Below, one piece after another: positions 47,063 through 58,714 of a stretch of DNA of 64,000 nucleotides (position 1 is the stretch's first letter; every line of letters begins with the position of its first letter). The notes below the pieces were generated by a model. It saw nothing but the letters and a program-made list of their open reading frames with translations, ran no database searches and was not told where the DNA came from. Origin of the DNA: Cryptomeria japonica. Taxonomy: Eukaryota; Streptophyta; Pinopsida; Cupressales; Cupressaceae. The translations under genes and the position numbers were made by a program. The stretch spans positions 470,070,008 through 470,134,007 of the forward strand of contig NC_081405.1 of NCBI RefSeq assembly GCF_030272615.1, read 5' to 3'.

Positions 47063-49153
47063 TTGGTTATGAACTGGCTAGTGGAAGAATTGTTTGCGAA
47101 CATTGAGGCATTCCTTTGGGTGGGCAAATCATCGATTGGAGGTGGGATGCACATGTGTTCAATAGATCATCGAGGAGAGATAATTGAAACCGGTAGTCAG
47201 ATCATCAAGTTGAGGCAGTTCACCGGAGTGGAAGAGGAGATGCTGCCTAAAAGGAAAAACCCCCGTAGGGTAGAGTAGATGATGGAAGACTTCAAGAATG
47301 AAGTGAGAAACAAAATCTGAAACACTTTGGCTGGTTTGTGGAGGAACCCTGAATCTGAGGATGAATATGAAGAAGTCAGTGAAGAGCTTGAAGAAGCTGA
47401 AGGACCGTAAGATGAAAGAGAGGAAGGATTCCTGAGAGTAGTGGTAAAAGCGAGTAAAGTTCATAAAGTTGAAGTTTTCAACTTTTCTGGAACACTGAAC
47501 TCAGAGGATCTGATCAATTAGATCGGAGAGTTGGAGGACTGCTTTGAGTTTGAGGATGTTAAGGACCCACAGAGAGTCCGGTTGGCATAGACTAAGTTGA
47601 AAGGGAATGTTGCCTTATGGTAGAAATAATTGTAGAAGGACAGAGTAGAGAATGGTGAATTGAAGATCACCTAGTGGAGACAGATGGTTGCAAGATTGAA
47701 GGTCAGGTTTATACCGAGAGACTATGAATTGGAGTTGTTCAAGAAGTTACAGAACCTGAAATAGAGAAACATGACTATGAAGGAATATACTGAGGAATTG
47801 TACAAGGTGGTGATTAGATCTAGACATAAATAGATGGACAGAGGAAAGGTGGCAAGGTACATAAATGGACTTGCTTTTAACATTCAGGATGAGATGAGTA
47901 TGTTGAGGGTTTCCAGAGTTGAGGAAGCTTACCAATATGCTTTGAAGGCTAAGGAGAAGATGAGAAGAATACAACCGAATAGAGGGAAGGAGAAATTCAA
48001 AGGACAAATGAGTGACAGTAAGAAGGAAACCAATTGACGAAGATGAATCAAAACCTAAGTGGAGTAAAGAACCAGAACAAAAAAATAGAGGAAAGGCATT
48101 GGTAGTACCGATAGAGAATTTCCTAGCAAATGTTTCAAGTGTGGAGAAACTGAACATAGATTTTATGAATGTAAGTCGAGAATGGCAAGAAGTTGTGTGA
48201 CAAGTGAGGAACTAGAAGGTGAAGGTACCGGATCTAACTGTGCACTTGAGAAAGGAGAATCCCTTATGTTCAGAAGAAAGGATATAGGATCTACTCAGAG
48301 GAAGAGTCTTTTCTAGACTGTGTAAATCAGGTGGTAAGTGTTGCAAGGCTATTGTAGATAGTGGAAGTATCGACAATTTGGTATCTGAACAGATGGTTGT
48401 GAAGCTTGGATTGAAGAGGCTTGAGCATCCTTGTCCTTATGAGGTGAGTTGGTTACAAGATGATCAAAAGATAGAAGTAAAGGAGCAGTGTTTGGTGAAT
48501 TTTAATATTGGGCCTTTCAGGGACGAGGTTTTGTGTGATGTTGTATCTATGAGTGTTTGTCATGTCTTGTTGGGAAAACCTTAGCAATTTGATAGAGGAG
48601 CTATTTATGACTGTAGAAGAAACCTAGTCACTGTTGAGAAGGATGGGAAGAAGTTCACATTAATTTCTTTGAAGGAGAAAGAGAAGGAGGTTAAGAATCT
48701 GAGTGCTGAGAAAATTTGCAGTATTGAGAAACAGGTGGCAGAGGTTATACCAAAAGGTTTGAAGAAAGATTTGATAGAACTAGTTGCAGAGGTTATATTG
48801 AAGGATGACATGAGTTTGCAGAAGGCTCTGACAGATAAGCCTAATTGATAGATAGAACCAAATGACAGAGAGATTATGATGATAAACCAGATGAAGTCTA
48901 GTGGAAAAACAAATCAGAGCTGCAGAAGAAAGAAGGCAGTAAATAGAGACAATGTGCAGATCTGAAGCAAAGAAAGATAAGCAAAGAGAGTCAAAGGTTA
49001 GAGAAGTCGGTTGAGGCACTGGAGGAGCTAAAGAAAAGGTTGGCAGATAAAGAAGATGTTTTGATTAGAAATGAGAATGGGATCTTTATTCTGAATCCTT
49101 TTAGATCTTCATGAGTTGTCTCTCATGGAACATCTTTTTCTACGTAGGTTGTC
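47063..49153 (+). pseudogene. element H gag-protease, copy 2
   Basis: Same order as copy 1: MVMNWLVEELFANIEAFLW at 47063, FEFEDVKDPQRVRLA near 47545-47588, a knuckle CFKCGETEHRFYEC near 48130-48172 (Gly to Glu before the His), protease AIVDSGSIDNLVSEQM near 48348-48395 and HVLLGKP near 48560-48584. Several stops of copy 1 are intact codons here (for example AFNIQDEM at 47875-47898) and the reverse also holds, so the two copies decayed separately. The internal length is almost the same as copy 1, which argues that the pol-less layout was present before the copies diverged. Confidence 0.8.
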
Positions 49154-49976
49154 TGATGCAGGAGCATCCCCATTCGATGAGCAATCTTGCATCAACCAAA
49201 AATATTTCCTTTCAATTTTGTTCTTGTTTAGTTCATTAAACAATTTTTTGTGTTCTTGTCGGTTGGTACTGGTAGTTGCTTGCTTTTCATTGCAGATATT
49301 ATTTTCAATTTCCAGGTTGGTTCATGTGCTTAATTCCGAATTTTGAGTTCATTTGGGTTCTTTTCTGGTCAATTATCACTTTTGGTTGACTCTTTCTAGG
49401 TTCCGGAATAGTTATTGTGCTTACCGGTTGGTTTTCCTTCATTACCGGCGCAATTCTTGGCATGTGGATCTATTTTGGGTCTTGTCTGATGTTCTTTGGC
49501 ATATGGCCAACCTTCCTGCTGAACCGCACTTTGTGGTTGTTATTTTTTTGGAAGATTTCTTTAATTCTTAGGGCCGACCTAGTTACACGTTTCATTTTAC
49601 TGCATTGGTAAATGTATTCTTGTAAGGCCAACTCAAATATATTGCGATGGGTATAAATATGATATTATGTAATCATTTGTAGGGGCAGAGGAAGTAGAAT
49701 TGAGATTGAGGATTGAGATTCGCATTTAGTGATCTGGTTGATTCTTAGAGTCTCGATTGGATTGTACCTGGCTTGAAGCTTGCATGTAACCGGTTAACTA
49801 CCTGATGTTCTATAATGATTATATGATTATAATCGGATGGTCGTTGGAAGTTCTAAAGAAATAATATGATCTATTTATGTAATCTTGTTATGTTTTCTTG
49901 TTGCTTTTGTTGTGTTACTCTTGTTGCATAAGCCGGTTGATTCTCTTTCAGAGTTTTACCGGTTATGGTTGCATCA
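49154..49976 (+). repeat. element H LTR 3
   Basis: Starts TGATGCAGGAGCATCCCC and ends GGTTGCATCA. Confidence 0.88.
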
Positions 49977-51399
49977 CAAATGTGGCGTTGTTCAGGCCAA
50001 TGAACTCGCGTGACACCATGGGAAGGAAATTCCATAAATTAAGAAGAAAACAAAGTGTAAAGAAAACCATTTCATTCAGAAACATAAAGGGTTTCTAAAC
50101 CCTAATACAAAGAATAGTGATTAAGAAACATACCTGGGAAAATCGGCATGCTTGAAGTAAAAAGCGAAGTAGCAATTCTTCCTCCACGACCTCCAAGTGA
50201 TTTGAAATGAAAAATAAGGATAAAAATGTAGGAAGAAAAGATTTAAGTCAAGAGATAAACTCTTATTCGATTTAAAAAAAAGGGGCATTAAATAACATGG
50301 AGTGCCATAAATAGCTGCAAATTAGGTTTATTAACTAATGTGCACCTAAAAACCATGCTTGGTGTAAATTGGGTTTACAAACCCGATTTGCACCTAAATT
50401 TCACACTTAAGTGAAAAAGAGACAAACAAGGGAAAGACGCTCTTACAGTGACAATGATATCTCGTAAAACATACATAGAGCATAAAAACCACAAATGGGT
50501 AAAAAATTTGTGGGGTATCCTCAGATTTTCGCAATGCTAAAATCGAAGATAACAAATTTTTAAATTTATTTTAATTAATTATTTATTAATTTGATAAGAT
50601 TATTATTTTATTTTATTTTTATTAATATTTGGATTTTTGTATATTTTTAACTTTACATTAAGTTTATCTATTTAAATTTAGAATATTTTTTAATTAATTA
50701 TTTTTATGGGGATTTTGTTTGTAATCGTTTTGACCTTAGTAATCTCACTTTTTGGATTTGACTGTGTAGCATTTTTTGGGTATCAACATTTCGGATCACA
50801 CTCTGTGATCCATCATCAAGATACTAGAGAGCTAATAACATGAAATGATAAGTTGCAAACTAGACCCAAGCTAAAAAGAAGAAGAGAGGTCAGGTAAGGA
50901 GGCATGGGTTCCAAAGCAAAATTAAAGAGATGGAAAATTGGAAAAAATAAAATAATGACAATAATAATAGGAGAAAATGAAAGAAAGAGAAAAAGAAAAT
51001 AATAACAAAGAGAGAAAGCTAATAGAAAGGAATAAGTACAAAGAGAAATAACTAAAAATTGATCGCTAACCCTTTTTTTTTTCATAGATAATGGGCCATA
51101 GTCAAAATTTTATTTATTAATAATAAAAAATTTACAAACGTGGCTCAAGCAAGCATACCAGTAGGAAAGAGCTAGGGAGAAAACATTTGATTGTAGCTCG
51201 AGAACTTTCATTACATACATTTATAATTTCCCAATATACATTGTATAGATTTACATTTTGAGCTTGATACAATAATATGAGACTATACTATTTCCCCCCA
51301 AATACATAATATTCCATACTTCGTTGCTCAACAGTTAATGTCTTGTGCTAAATCCTTCGTGATCTATACTGAAACTAGTTCAATTTATTAGACAACTCA
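49977..51399. other. no recognisable gene; AT-rich flank with a hairpin
   Basis: Only short low-complexity frames are present. The bases 49987-50017 are an inverted, diverged match to 43275-43305 on the other side of element H. A near-perfect hairpin lies at 50361-50394 (arms GGTGTAAATTGGGTTT and AAACCCGATTTGCACC), and a related hairpin lies at about 42769-42801. A GGGTATCAACA at about 50777-50787 could be an LTR end. Confidence 0.4.
50361..50394. repeat. 16 bp-stem hairpin
   Basis: The arms pair over 16 positions with two G-T type mismatches and a two-base loop. A similar arrangement occurs at about 42769-42801. Confidence 0.65.
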
Positions 51400-52635
51400 A
51401 ATAACTAGAGGACAACTAAGAGGGGGGTAAATCAGTTGTCGCCGGATTACAAAACTTTATACATTCAAAACCTTATTACCGGAACACATAAACTCAATAG
51501 CGGAATGCATAAACCAAATACTGGAAAAACTGATATAGAAATTAGACATAAGCATAAATCACATAATAGTTACCATTCATCCAGAACACATGACACCAAG
51601 ATTTGTACGTGGAAAATCCGATAAAGGGAAAAACCATGGTGGGAAGCTTACCCATAGTTAGATAATACTTATGTAGTAAGTATGTGATTACAATAATGAG
51701 GGGCCTACACATGCAGGAAGGCCAACAGCCTAGAGTGCACTCCTCATCACTAAAGAAGCCTCACTGACTACAAAATAAATCTAAACTACAATCTGGAATG
51801 AAGATTGAACTGCAAAGATAGCATCTCCTATGCTTGAGTACAGTTTCGGTTAAGATCAGTACTGGAGGCCTTAAACCTCTTCCACAAACCCAATTCGATC
51901 ACCTATGATCGACCAAAACCTTTGCATATGATTACAACATCATTCACACACAGATAGTGCTATATCCCATTACCATATACCCATGATATACAAAGAGATC
52001 TTACATCATATTTATACCAACACCAGACCTAAACAATTAGATTGGCCACCTAAAACATAATACAATGAATTCATAACATAAACCCATAATCCAATGATCA
52101 ACCAAGTCAGCTTAGGCCAGAAACAATGTAAACCAATCATTAAATCCTGTCGGTAATGCATCAGGAACATCCTCCAACACATTACATAAACCAGTCCATA
52201 ACCTAGATAACACCAGACCCAAAATAGGTCGCCATAAACCAAATCCAACATCACCAATGAACTAGAACACAAACATGATAACCAACAGCATCCCAAAAGC
52301 CATATCGAAGCTGCACTAACACCACTTATCACGTGCATCAAAATATCTTCAACAAATCTCTATCGATAAAACCCTTACCGGTGACCAAAAGGCTTACTAT
52401 AACAAATGATAGTATCTAAGTCATCAAGTCTTGAACCAACTAATCATGATATGCATCTGAATAGCATGAATGATAGATCCAAACCAAAGCATACTAGAGC
52501 ATACCAGATCAATATCATAATCCAACCACTCTAGCAGAACCAACCAAAAACCGGTAAACAACCAAAATAGTCGGTGTTGCCATCAATGACAAAACATCAA
52601 TGCAACACATAATCAATTCCTCCAAATTGCCAAAA
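51400..52635 (-). repeat. element B 3' LTR
   Basis: Right end reads (plus) CCTCCAAATTGCCAAAA, matching the reverse complement of the LTR start at 1345 with the terminal C changed. The left end near 51400 is approximate, as no clean TG/CA terminus is visible there. Confidence 0.7.
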
Positions 52636-52758
52636 ATCTCCCCCTTTGGCATTGATGGCAACACTAGATGTGAAAAACATCCAAGTGCTAAAAAATGCCA
52701 AACAAGTCTTGCCCTATGAAAGACAGACAACAATCTCCCACAAAATGATATAGCAATG

Positions 52759-54306
52759 TGATAACTCAATGATGAGCGAATAGTACCAAACCGGTACTGA
52801 GAGGGGGGGTGAATCAGTATAGGCAAAAATGCAGTCCAAAACCGGTTTGACAGCAAACACTTCAAATGACTGGCAGATAGTGATACCGGTTTGAAATAGA
52901 GTGCAATCTGTAAAGCTAAGAATGTCTGAGTCAAGCATTAACCGGTTACTCACTTAGCTTTTCACTCAACTCGAGACTACACTACCATTTCACCCTTATG
53001 CATAAACAGGTAATCTATCATTAGACCACAATAACAGCTAGTTCAACATGTTTTATTGATAGGCATAAAACATAGAACCATCATATGCTTGACAGACAAT
53101 AGCAAAGCATCACAAGATAAAAGCATCACACATGACACAAATATTTTTCACGTGGAAACCCAACTAGGAAAAACCACGTTGGGGATGAATACCCACAAGT
53201 TGTTTTTGAACTCTTTATAAGTTCGCTCTGTTAGAAGCCTTGTCCGGTTAGAGACATTACAATAGGTTCTACTAGCAACCGATCCTGTTAGGGATCACCC
53301 GGTTAAGGGATGGCTACAATACCTGGTTAAGGGTTAAACCTTATTAAAGGTTACCTTGTTAGAGGATTTCAAGAACTCAATAGCTAAAGGATTCCGAACT
53401 CAGTAGCTTTGAATTACCCTGTTAAAGGATTTTCAGCAAGTCGGTTAAGGCTACCCTGTTAAGGGATTTTCCAGCTGTTGAGGTGGTTAGAGATCAACAA
53501 GTATTACAATGATCTAGTAATAGCACTCAATGCTAATGCAGATCTGCTTAATCTCCTCTTCACCTTCTGCACTTACACTCTGCGGTATCACGTCTCTCCT
53601 TTTGGTCTAGCAAGAATCATGTATCCCTTCTCTTAGATACACACACACACAACTTTTGCTAACAACCTCAGAAAGAGACACAACATCGACCTTATAGGAA
53701 AACAGATAGGTCGGTAGCATAAACCCTAAACCCTAAACATGTTAGGTTAAGGAATTCAAATGGTTCAATCCTAACTGTTGAGCACACTATATTAAATGTA
53801 GTAGATCTTAGTCCAAACTCAAGACATTCTCCATCGTCCATTTCCACCGATTTTATGGCGGCTGATAACCCATCACATGTTATCACCATTTTACAGAGTT
53901 TGCACATTCTCGAGGTAGATAGGAACAATCTCCCTCATGCAAGATCCTTCATGCACACAGGCTTACATGGCAACATGATCTATTCTTCTTTACAATGCTA
54001 ACTCATCACACAATATCATCGATTGAGCCACACAGACTTGAAGCACATCAACCGGAAACCCTAAAGTTGAGACTACCAACCGGTAGTCATACAATACTTC
54101 CATATGCCGGTTCCCATAACTATATGTTGGTTCATTACGAACAAGCACACCACTTCACATTGGCACAAATGTCGGTTCACAGTGTTATACCGGTTCTCAC
54201 ATATGTCGGTTCTCACATATGCCAGTTCACACCTCTTCAACATATTGACATCAATGACAACATACAATGTCATTATGTCCTCATACCAGTTCACATAATG
54301 CCAACA
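52759..54306 (-). repeat. element A 3' LTR, 1548 bp
   Basis: Collinear with 58715-60248. Includes a degenerate array of GTTAAGGGAT-type units (about 53240-53475) and a short telomere-like run of AAACCCT units at 53721-53738. Confidence 0.92.
53240..53475 (-). repeat. degenerate GTTAAGGGAT repeat in LTR
   Basis: Units resembling CTGTTAAGGGATT or GGTTAAGGG recur about eight to ten times in 235 bp, and again at about 59210-59430 in the other LTR. They are spaced irregularly. Confidence 0.55.
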
Positions 54307-54559
54307 ATCTCCCCCTTTGGCATTGATGGCAATATACAAATATATCTCTCTGCTTCACATCTTCTCCCCCAATTTCTGTAGATATCTTCTCCGCTTCACA
54401 TCTTCTCCCCCTTTGACAACAATGCCAAAGTGGAGGCACAAGCTTCCCTGCTCCATTATGATGCTCCCCCTAAGGAGTAGCATCCTTCAACACGTCAATC
54501 CAAAATAAATTTGACTATGCAATACCTGACTGATGTGGAGCATATTCTTTTAGTTCACC

Positions 54560-55914
54560 TCCTGAAAGGGCAGTACCCCCAATTCACCTCTTAAGTATGT
54601 AAATGTAGTCTTTGGGAGAGGCTTGGTGAATATGTCTGCTAACTACTCCTTACTGGAAACATGCTCCAGTGCAATCTCTTTGTTCTAAACCTTTTCCCTT
54701 AAGAAATGATAGTTAAGCTCAAAGTGCTTGGTTCTAAAATGTAAAACCAAATTCTTGGAGATATTAATTGCACTAGTATTGTCACAAAATATACTTACCG
54801 GTCTAGATACAAGAACTTTGAAGCCATTCAATACATGCTTCATCCAAATTGTCTGAGTGCAGTTCATGAAAGTTGCAACATACTCTGCTTCCACTGTAGA
54901 CTGAGAGATACAACTCTACTTTTTACTCATCCATGAGACCAGTCTACCACCAAGGAAGAATGCACCACCAGTTATGCTCTTCCAGTCATCTACATTACCA
55001 GCCCAATCAGCATCTGTGAACACTTTCAGTTTAAAATCATTATTGTGTGGATACCATAACCCATAGTCAATAGTTCCTTTCAGATACCTAAGAATCCGCT
55101 TGACTGCAACTAGGTGGGATTCTCTTGGACTTTTCTGGAATCTTGTAGTAATGCCAACTGCATGTGCAATATTCGGTCTGCTATGCACTACATAATGCAA
55201 CTTACCAATCATTGATCAGTATTCCTTCTCATCAACCAATGCAAAGTCATCCTCTTTGGATAGTTTACAACCGGTCACAACCAATGTACCAACCGGTTTG
55301 CTATCTTCCATGCCAAAGGTCTTCAACACCTCTTTGACATACTTGGACTGAGTGATAAAGATTCCATCCTTCATCTACTGGATCTGCAATCCAATGAAGA
55401 ACTTAATCTCCCCTATGAGTAACATCTCAAACTCTTTCTTCATCTCATTTGCAGATTCATGACTCATCTTGTCATCTCCACCAAAGATAATTTCATCAAC
55501 AAATACTTCACAAATCAGGATTTGATCTCCTTCAGACTTCAAGTAGATATTTATATCTTCACTTGTTCTCTCAAATCCAATCTTCACAAGATGGGAATGC
55601 AGGCATTCATACCATGCTCTAGGTGCCTGCTTTAGCCCATATAAGGCTTTATATAGCCTACATACCATGTCACTGTCTTCAGATAGGGAAAACCCATCAG
55701 GTTGCTCTATATACACCTCCTCTTCAAGTACACCATTTAGGAATGTAGATTTTACATCCATTTGATATACTTTGAAGCTTTTAAAAGTTGCATATGCAAA
55801 AAGCATACGAACTCCTTCCAATCTGGCTACAGGAGCAAAGGTTTCTCCATAGTCTTCTCCTTCTTCTTGGGCATATCCTTTGCATATCCTTCTTCTTGGG
55901 CATATCCTTTGCAC
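54560..55914 (-). pseudogene. element A reverse transcriptase and RNase H
   Basis: RT reads GEDYGETFAPVARLEGVRM, YQMDVKSTFLNGVLEEEVYI and LYKALYGLKQAPRAWYE in one open frame (55375-55914). The catalytic motif at 55492-55503 is FVDE where copia RT has YVDD, so one metal-binding Asp is replaced by Glu. RNase H follows with FTDADWAGNVDDWKSITGG (near 54960-55030), EAEYVATFMNCTQTIWMKH and CDNTSAINIS (near 54770-54800), and DIFTKPLP near 54615. In-frame stops occur at 55375, near 55217, near 54916 and at 54685. The domains would copy the element RNA, but this copy is inactive. Confidence 0.9.
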
Positions 55915-55916
55915 AC
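55859..55916 (-). repeat. 29 bp tandem duplication causing a frameshift
   Basis: Units 55859-55887 and 55888-55916 are identical apart from the last few bases. Since 29 is not a multiple of three, the duplication shifts the frame just before GEDYGETF and separates the integrase frame from the RT frame. Reading across it gives the CKGYAQEE segment twice. Confidence 0.9.
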
Positions 55917-55954
55917 CAGTTTGGCTTTGTTCCTAATCATTGTGCCATCCTCAT

Positions 55955-57800
55955 TCAGCTTCTTTCTGAAGATCCATTTTGTACCAAGGACCATGTACCA
56001 TTTTTCTCTATCTGGTTAAGTTCCTCTTCCATTACCTTGATCCATTCTTCATCCTTATGTGCCTCTTTGAATGTTTTAGGCTCGAATTCAGAGATCATAC
56101 ATGATTTTTCTCTAACTTTTCTTCTTGTAAGGGTTCCTGCATCCTTATCTCCTATGATCTGCTTAGGATCATGATTCAGCTTGACATACCGAGGAATGAT
56201 CTTGATAGATTCCTCTTTCTTTTCTTCTTCATGCTCAACTCCATTAGTATCAGCATCTACATCTTCTGGTGTAGGAACACTGTTACTGGTACTCGGTTGA
56301 CTAACAACTAGTTCCCAGAAGGTTGCAACTGGTTCGTTTACCGCTTGCTCACTGTCGGTTTCCTCAATTTTCTTAGAGGTTTCATCAACTCTTACATTGA
56401 TGCTTTCCATAATTCTCTGAGTCCTATTGTTGAAGCACTTGAGAGCTTTGCTCTTCGTGGAATGTCCTAGGAATATTCCCTCATCACATTTCGCATCAAA
56501 TTTTCTCTGGTGTTCACTCCTCTTGATGTAACATTTGCTACCAAAGACTCTAAAGTAGCTAACCATAGGTGTCTTACCGGTCCAATACTCATAAGGAGTT
56601 TTATCCTTACCTTTCTTGATGAGTACTCGGTTCATTGTGTAGACTGCAATGCTCACTGCTTCTCTCCAAAAGGTGTGAGCTATCTTTCCTTGAATCAACA
56701 TGGTTCTAGCTACTTCAACCACAGTCTGGTTATTCCTCTCTGCTAGGCCATTCTGTTGTGGAGTCCGAGGGGCAGACAATTGCCTCTTGATGCCATGTTC
56801 TTCATAGTACTTGTTGAATTCACCGGAAGTGAATTCCCCTCCTTGATCAGTTCTCAAGCATTTGATCCTTTTACCGCTTTCCTTCTCCACTAATGCTCTG
56901 AAAGCTTTAAACTTTACAAAGGCTTTAGACTTGTCTTTCAAGAATATGACCCACATCATTCTTGAGTAGTCATTGGTGAGAATCATGAAGTAATTATCAC
57001 CCTACACACTCCTAGTTTTTATAGGACCACACAAATCAATACGCACAAGATCAAGCAAGTTGTCAGCAGTGAAAGATTTACCTTTAAAGGTTGAGGAAGA
57101 CATTTTCCCCAATTGACACTCTTTGTACAAGGTATTATTCAGTTTTCTTAGCACCAGCAACCCTCTAACTACCTTGATCTTACTGGCCTTTACAATGTTA
57201 TCAAAGTTTACATGGCAGAGTCTCCTATGCCATATCCAGCTATCATCAAATTTAGCCATAAGACATGTACTTATATTTGCATTTAGATGAAATAGGTTAC
57301 CTTTGGTCTGCATGCTGGTGGCCACCAATTCACCATTCTTTCCTTTGATTCTACAAACTTTATTCTTGAATTCCAGAGTGAGGCCACTATCATTCAGCTG
57401 GGCAACACTCAGAAGGTTGTGTCTAAGACCATCAACCCAATACACATTGTCAGCACTACTCTTTCCATTTAGAGAGATGGACCCTCTGCCTTTGACCATA
57501 CATGGTGCATCATTGACAAAGCAAACCAAACCACCATCATACTCCTCCAAGGATAGAAACTTGCTCTGGTCACCAGTCATATGGTGAGAACAACCACTAT
57601 CAATGATCCACTCATTGGAATTATCAAACCAGGAGACAAGAGCCTTCTTGTCTGACACATCTTCCTTGACAACAACAAACACAATATCTTCATTTTCTTC
57701 ATCCTCTGGTTCTTCATCTGTGACACCTTCATCAACTGCCACAAAATATTTTCTCCGGTTTCCTCCTTTGAATTTCTTGAAACTTTCTGGTTTGTCCTTG
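55955..57800 (-). pseudogene. element A protease and integrase
   Basis: Protease: NEWIIDSGCSHHMTGDQSKF near 57550-57610. Integrase zinc domain: SWIWHRRLCHVNFDNI (near 57200-57245) and LYKECQLGK, with Tyr at the position of the first Cys. Catalytic core: RIDLCGPIKT (first Asp), CLRTDQGGEFTS (second Asp, near 56845) and NGLAERNNQTV (Glu, near 56740), so all three acidic residues remain. A TAG at 57002-57004 splits the frame between the first and second Asp; otherwise 55955-56986 is open for 343 codons and ends in the pre-RT linker MISEFEPKTFKEAHKDEEWI. It would process the polyprotein and insert element DNA. Confidence 0.9.
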
Positions 57801-58643
57801 TTGTCACCATTAGGACAGTTTACAGCAATATGTCTTATCTGGTTGTAAGAAAAGCATTTCAAAGGTAGCTTACCTTTGTATTTTCTGGTTCCTTTAGGAA
57901 GTTTCCTGGCAAGGAGAGCTTCAAATGCCATAAAAATCTCCTCATCATCCATTTCTCTGCTCTGTCTTGGTTCACCACTAGTGCTAGCTTCTTTTCCTTT
58001 TCTAGATGGTATAGCAGAAGCTTTAAAAGTTGATTCAGTCTTTTGAACATTGCCATCAAAACCATTTATCTCATAGGCTATCAACTTTGCAATGATGGAG
58101 TCCAAGGATACCTGAGTCTTGTCTATTGATCTCAGCTCCTGAATAGCAGCAACCCTTATTGCATAGACCGGCAATAGGGATCTCAGGACTTTGCTTACCA
58201 TAGTGGAGTCTTCTATTTTACCACCTGCACTCTTGATATCTCCAACAATGGTTTTGATTCTTATTCCATACTGTTGAATGGTCTCACCTTCAACCATCCA
58301 CATATCTTCAAACTTCCATCTTAGGCTTTCTTCCTTAGCCTATTTTACATGCTCATCACCGCCATAGATATTTTCAAGAGTATTCCATACCTCTTTGGGA
58401 TTTGCCTTGTCCTGAACATCAATAAACTCAATGTCAGATAAACTACTAATTAGGGCTTCCATGACTTGCCCATTTTCCTGTATCTCTCTTTTGGTCATCA
58501 GTGAGAGTACCGGTAGGGGTAACATAGACATTCTCAACATAGCTCCAGTGTTGAGCACCCATGCTTCTGATGTATATCTTCATCTTGTCTTTCCATATAC
58601 TAAAATTTTCCTTGTTAAACTTTGGACCTTCCCTCTTCATCAT
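57801..58643 (-). pseudogene. element A gag
   Basis: The frame begins at 58643 (MMKREGPKFNKENFSIWKDK), the usual copia gag opening after the primer-binding site. A shift near 58495 moves to the frame that runs through VMEALISSLSDIEFIDVQDK and GIRIKTIVGDIKSAGGK, with one stop near 58340. The nucleocapsid knuckle reads CFSYNQIRHIAVNC near 57825-57865, with the second Cys changed to Tyr. It would form the particle around the RNA. Confidence 0.85.
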
Positions 58644-58700
58644 TTGACTGGGATCTTTACCTCAAGCGGTTAAGCTTATAACACAGAGGACCTGGAGGAT

Positions 58701-58712
58701 GCTCTGATACCA
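58701..58712 (-). other. element A primer-binding site
   Basis: Minus strand TGGTATCAGAGC, an exact match to the common initiator-Met site, two bases after the 5' LTR. Confidence 0.93.
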
Positions 58713-58714
58713 AT

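Larger units (their letters stand above)
43307..49976 (+). mobile_element. three-LTR array of a gag-protease-only LTR element (element H)
   Basis: Three LTRs (43307-44130, 46236-47049 and 49154-49976; 824, 814 and 823 bp) separate two internal regions of 2105 and 2104 bp. LTR ends are TGATGCA and TGCATCA. Each internal region has an initiator-Met type primer-binding site, gag with a zinc knuckle and an aspartic protease, followed by about 0.5 kb of Lys/Glu-rich frame and then the next LTR. RT, RNase H and integrase are absent from both. The protein type is Ty3/gypsy (retrotransposon gag family plus DSG protease). Flanks read CAACA and CAAAT, so a target duplication is not clear. Confidence 0.85.

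Noticed and set aside
43307-49976. CRISPR-like or satellite array suggested by three regular repeats
   Set aside because: Repeat units are about 820 bp LTRs with TG/CA ends and primer-binding sites, separated by gag-protease coding sequence.
50816-51085. 89-codon minus-strand frame rich in Leu, Phe and Ile
   Set aside because: The hydrophobic run comes from a purine-rich, A-rich stretch on the plus strand; no start context or homology is evident.
53641-53652. Short AC dinucleotide run
   Set aside because: Only about six units and not maintained in the other LTR; ordinary microsatellite noise.
54073-54381. Frames of 64-128 codons on both strands near 54.1-54.4 kb
   Set aside because: They lie mostly in the element A LTR; similar frames at 59923-60240 reflect the LTR repeat and not a gene.
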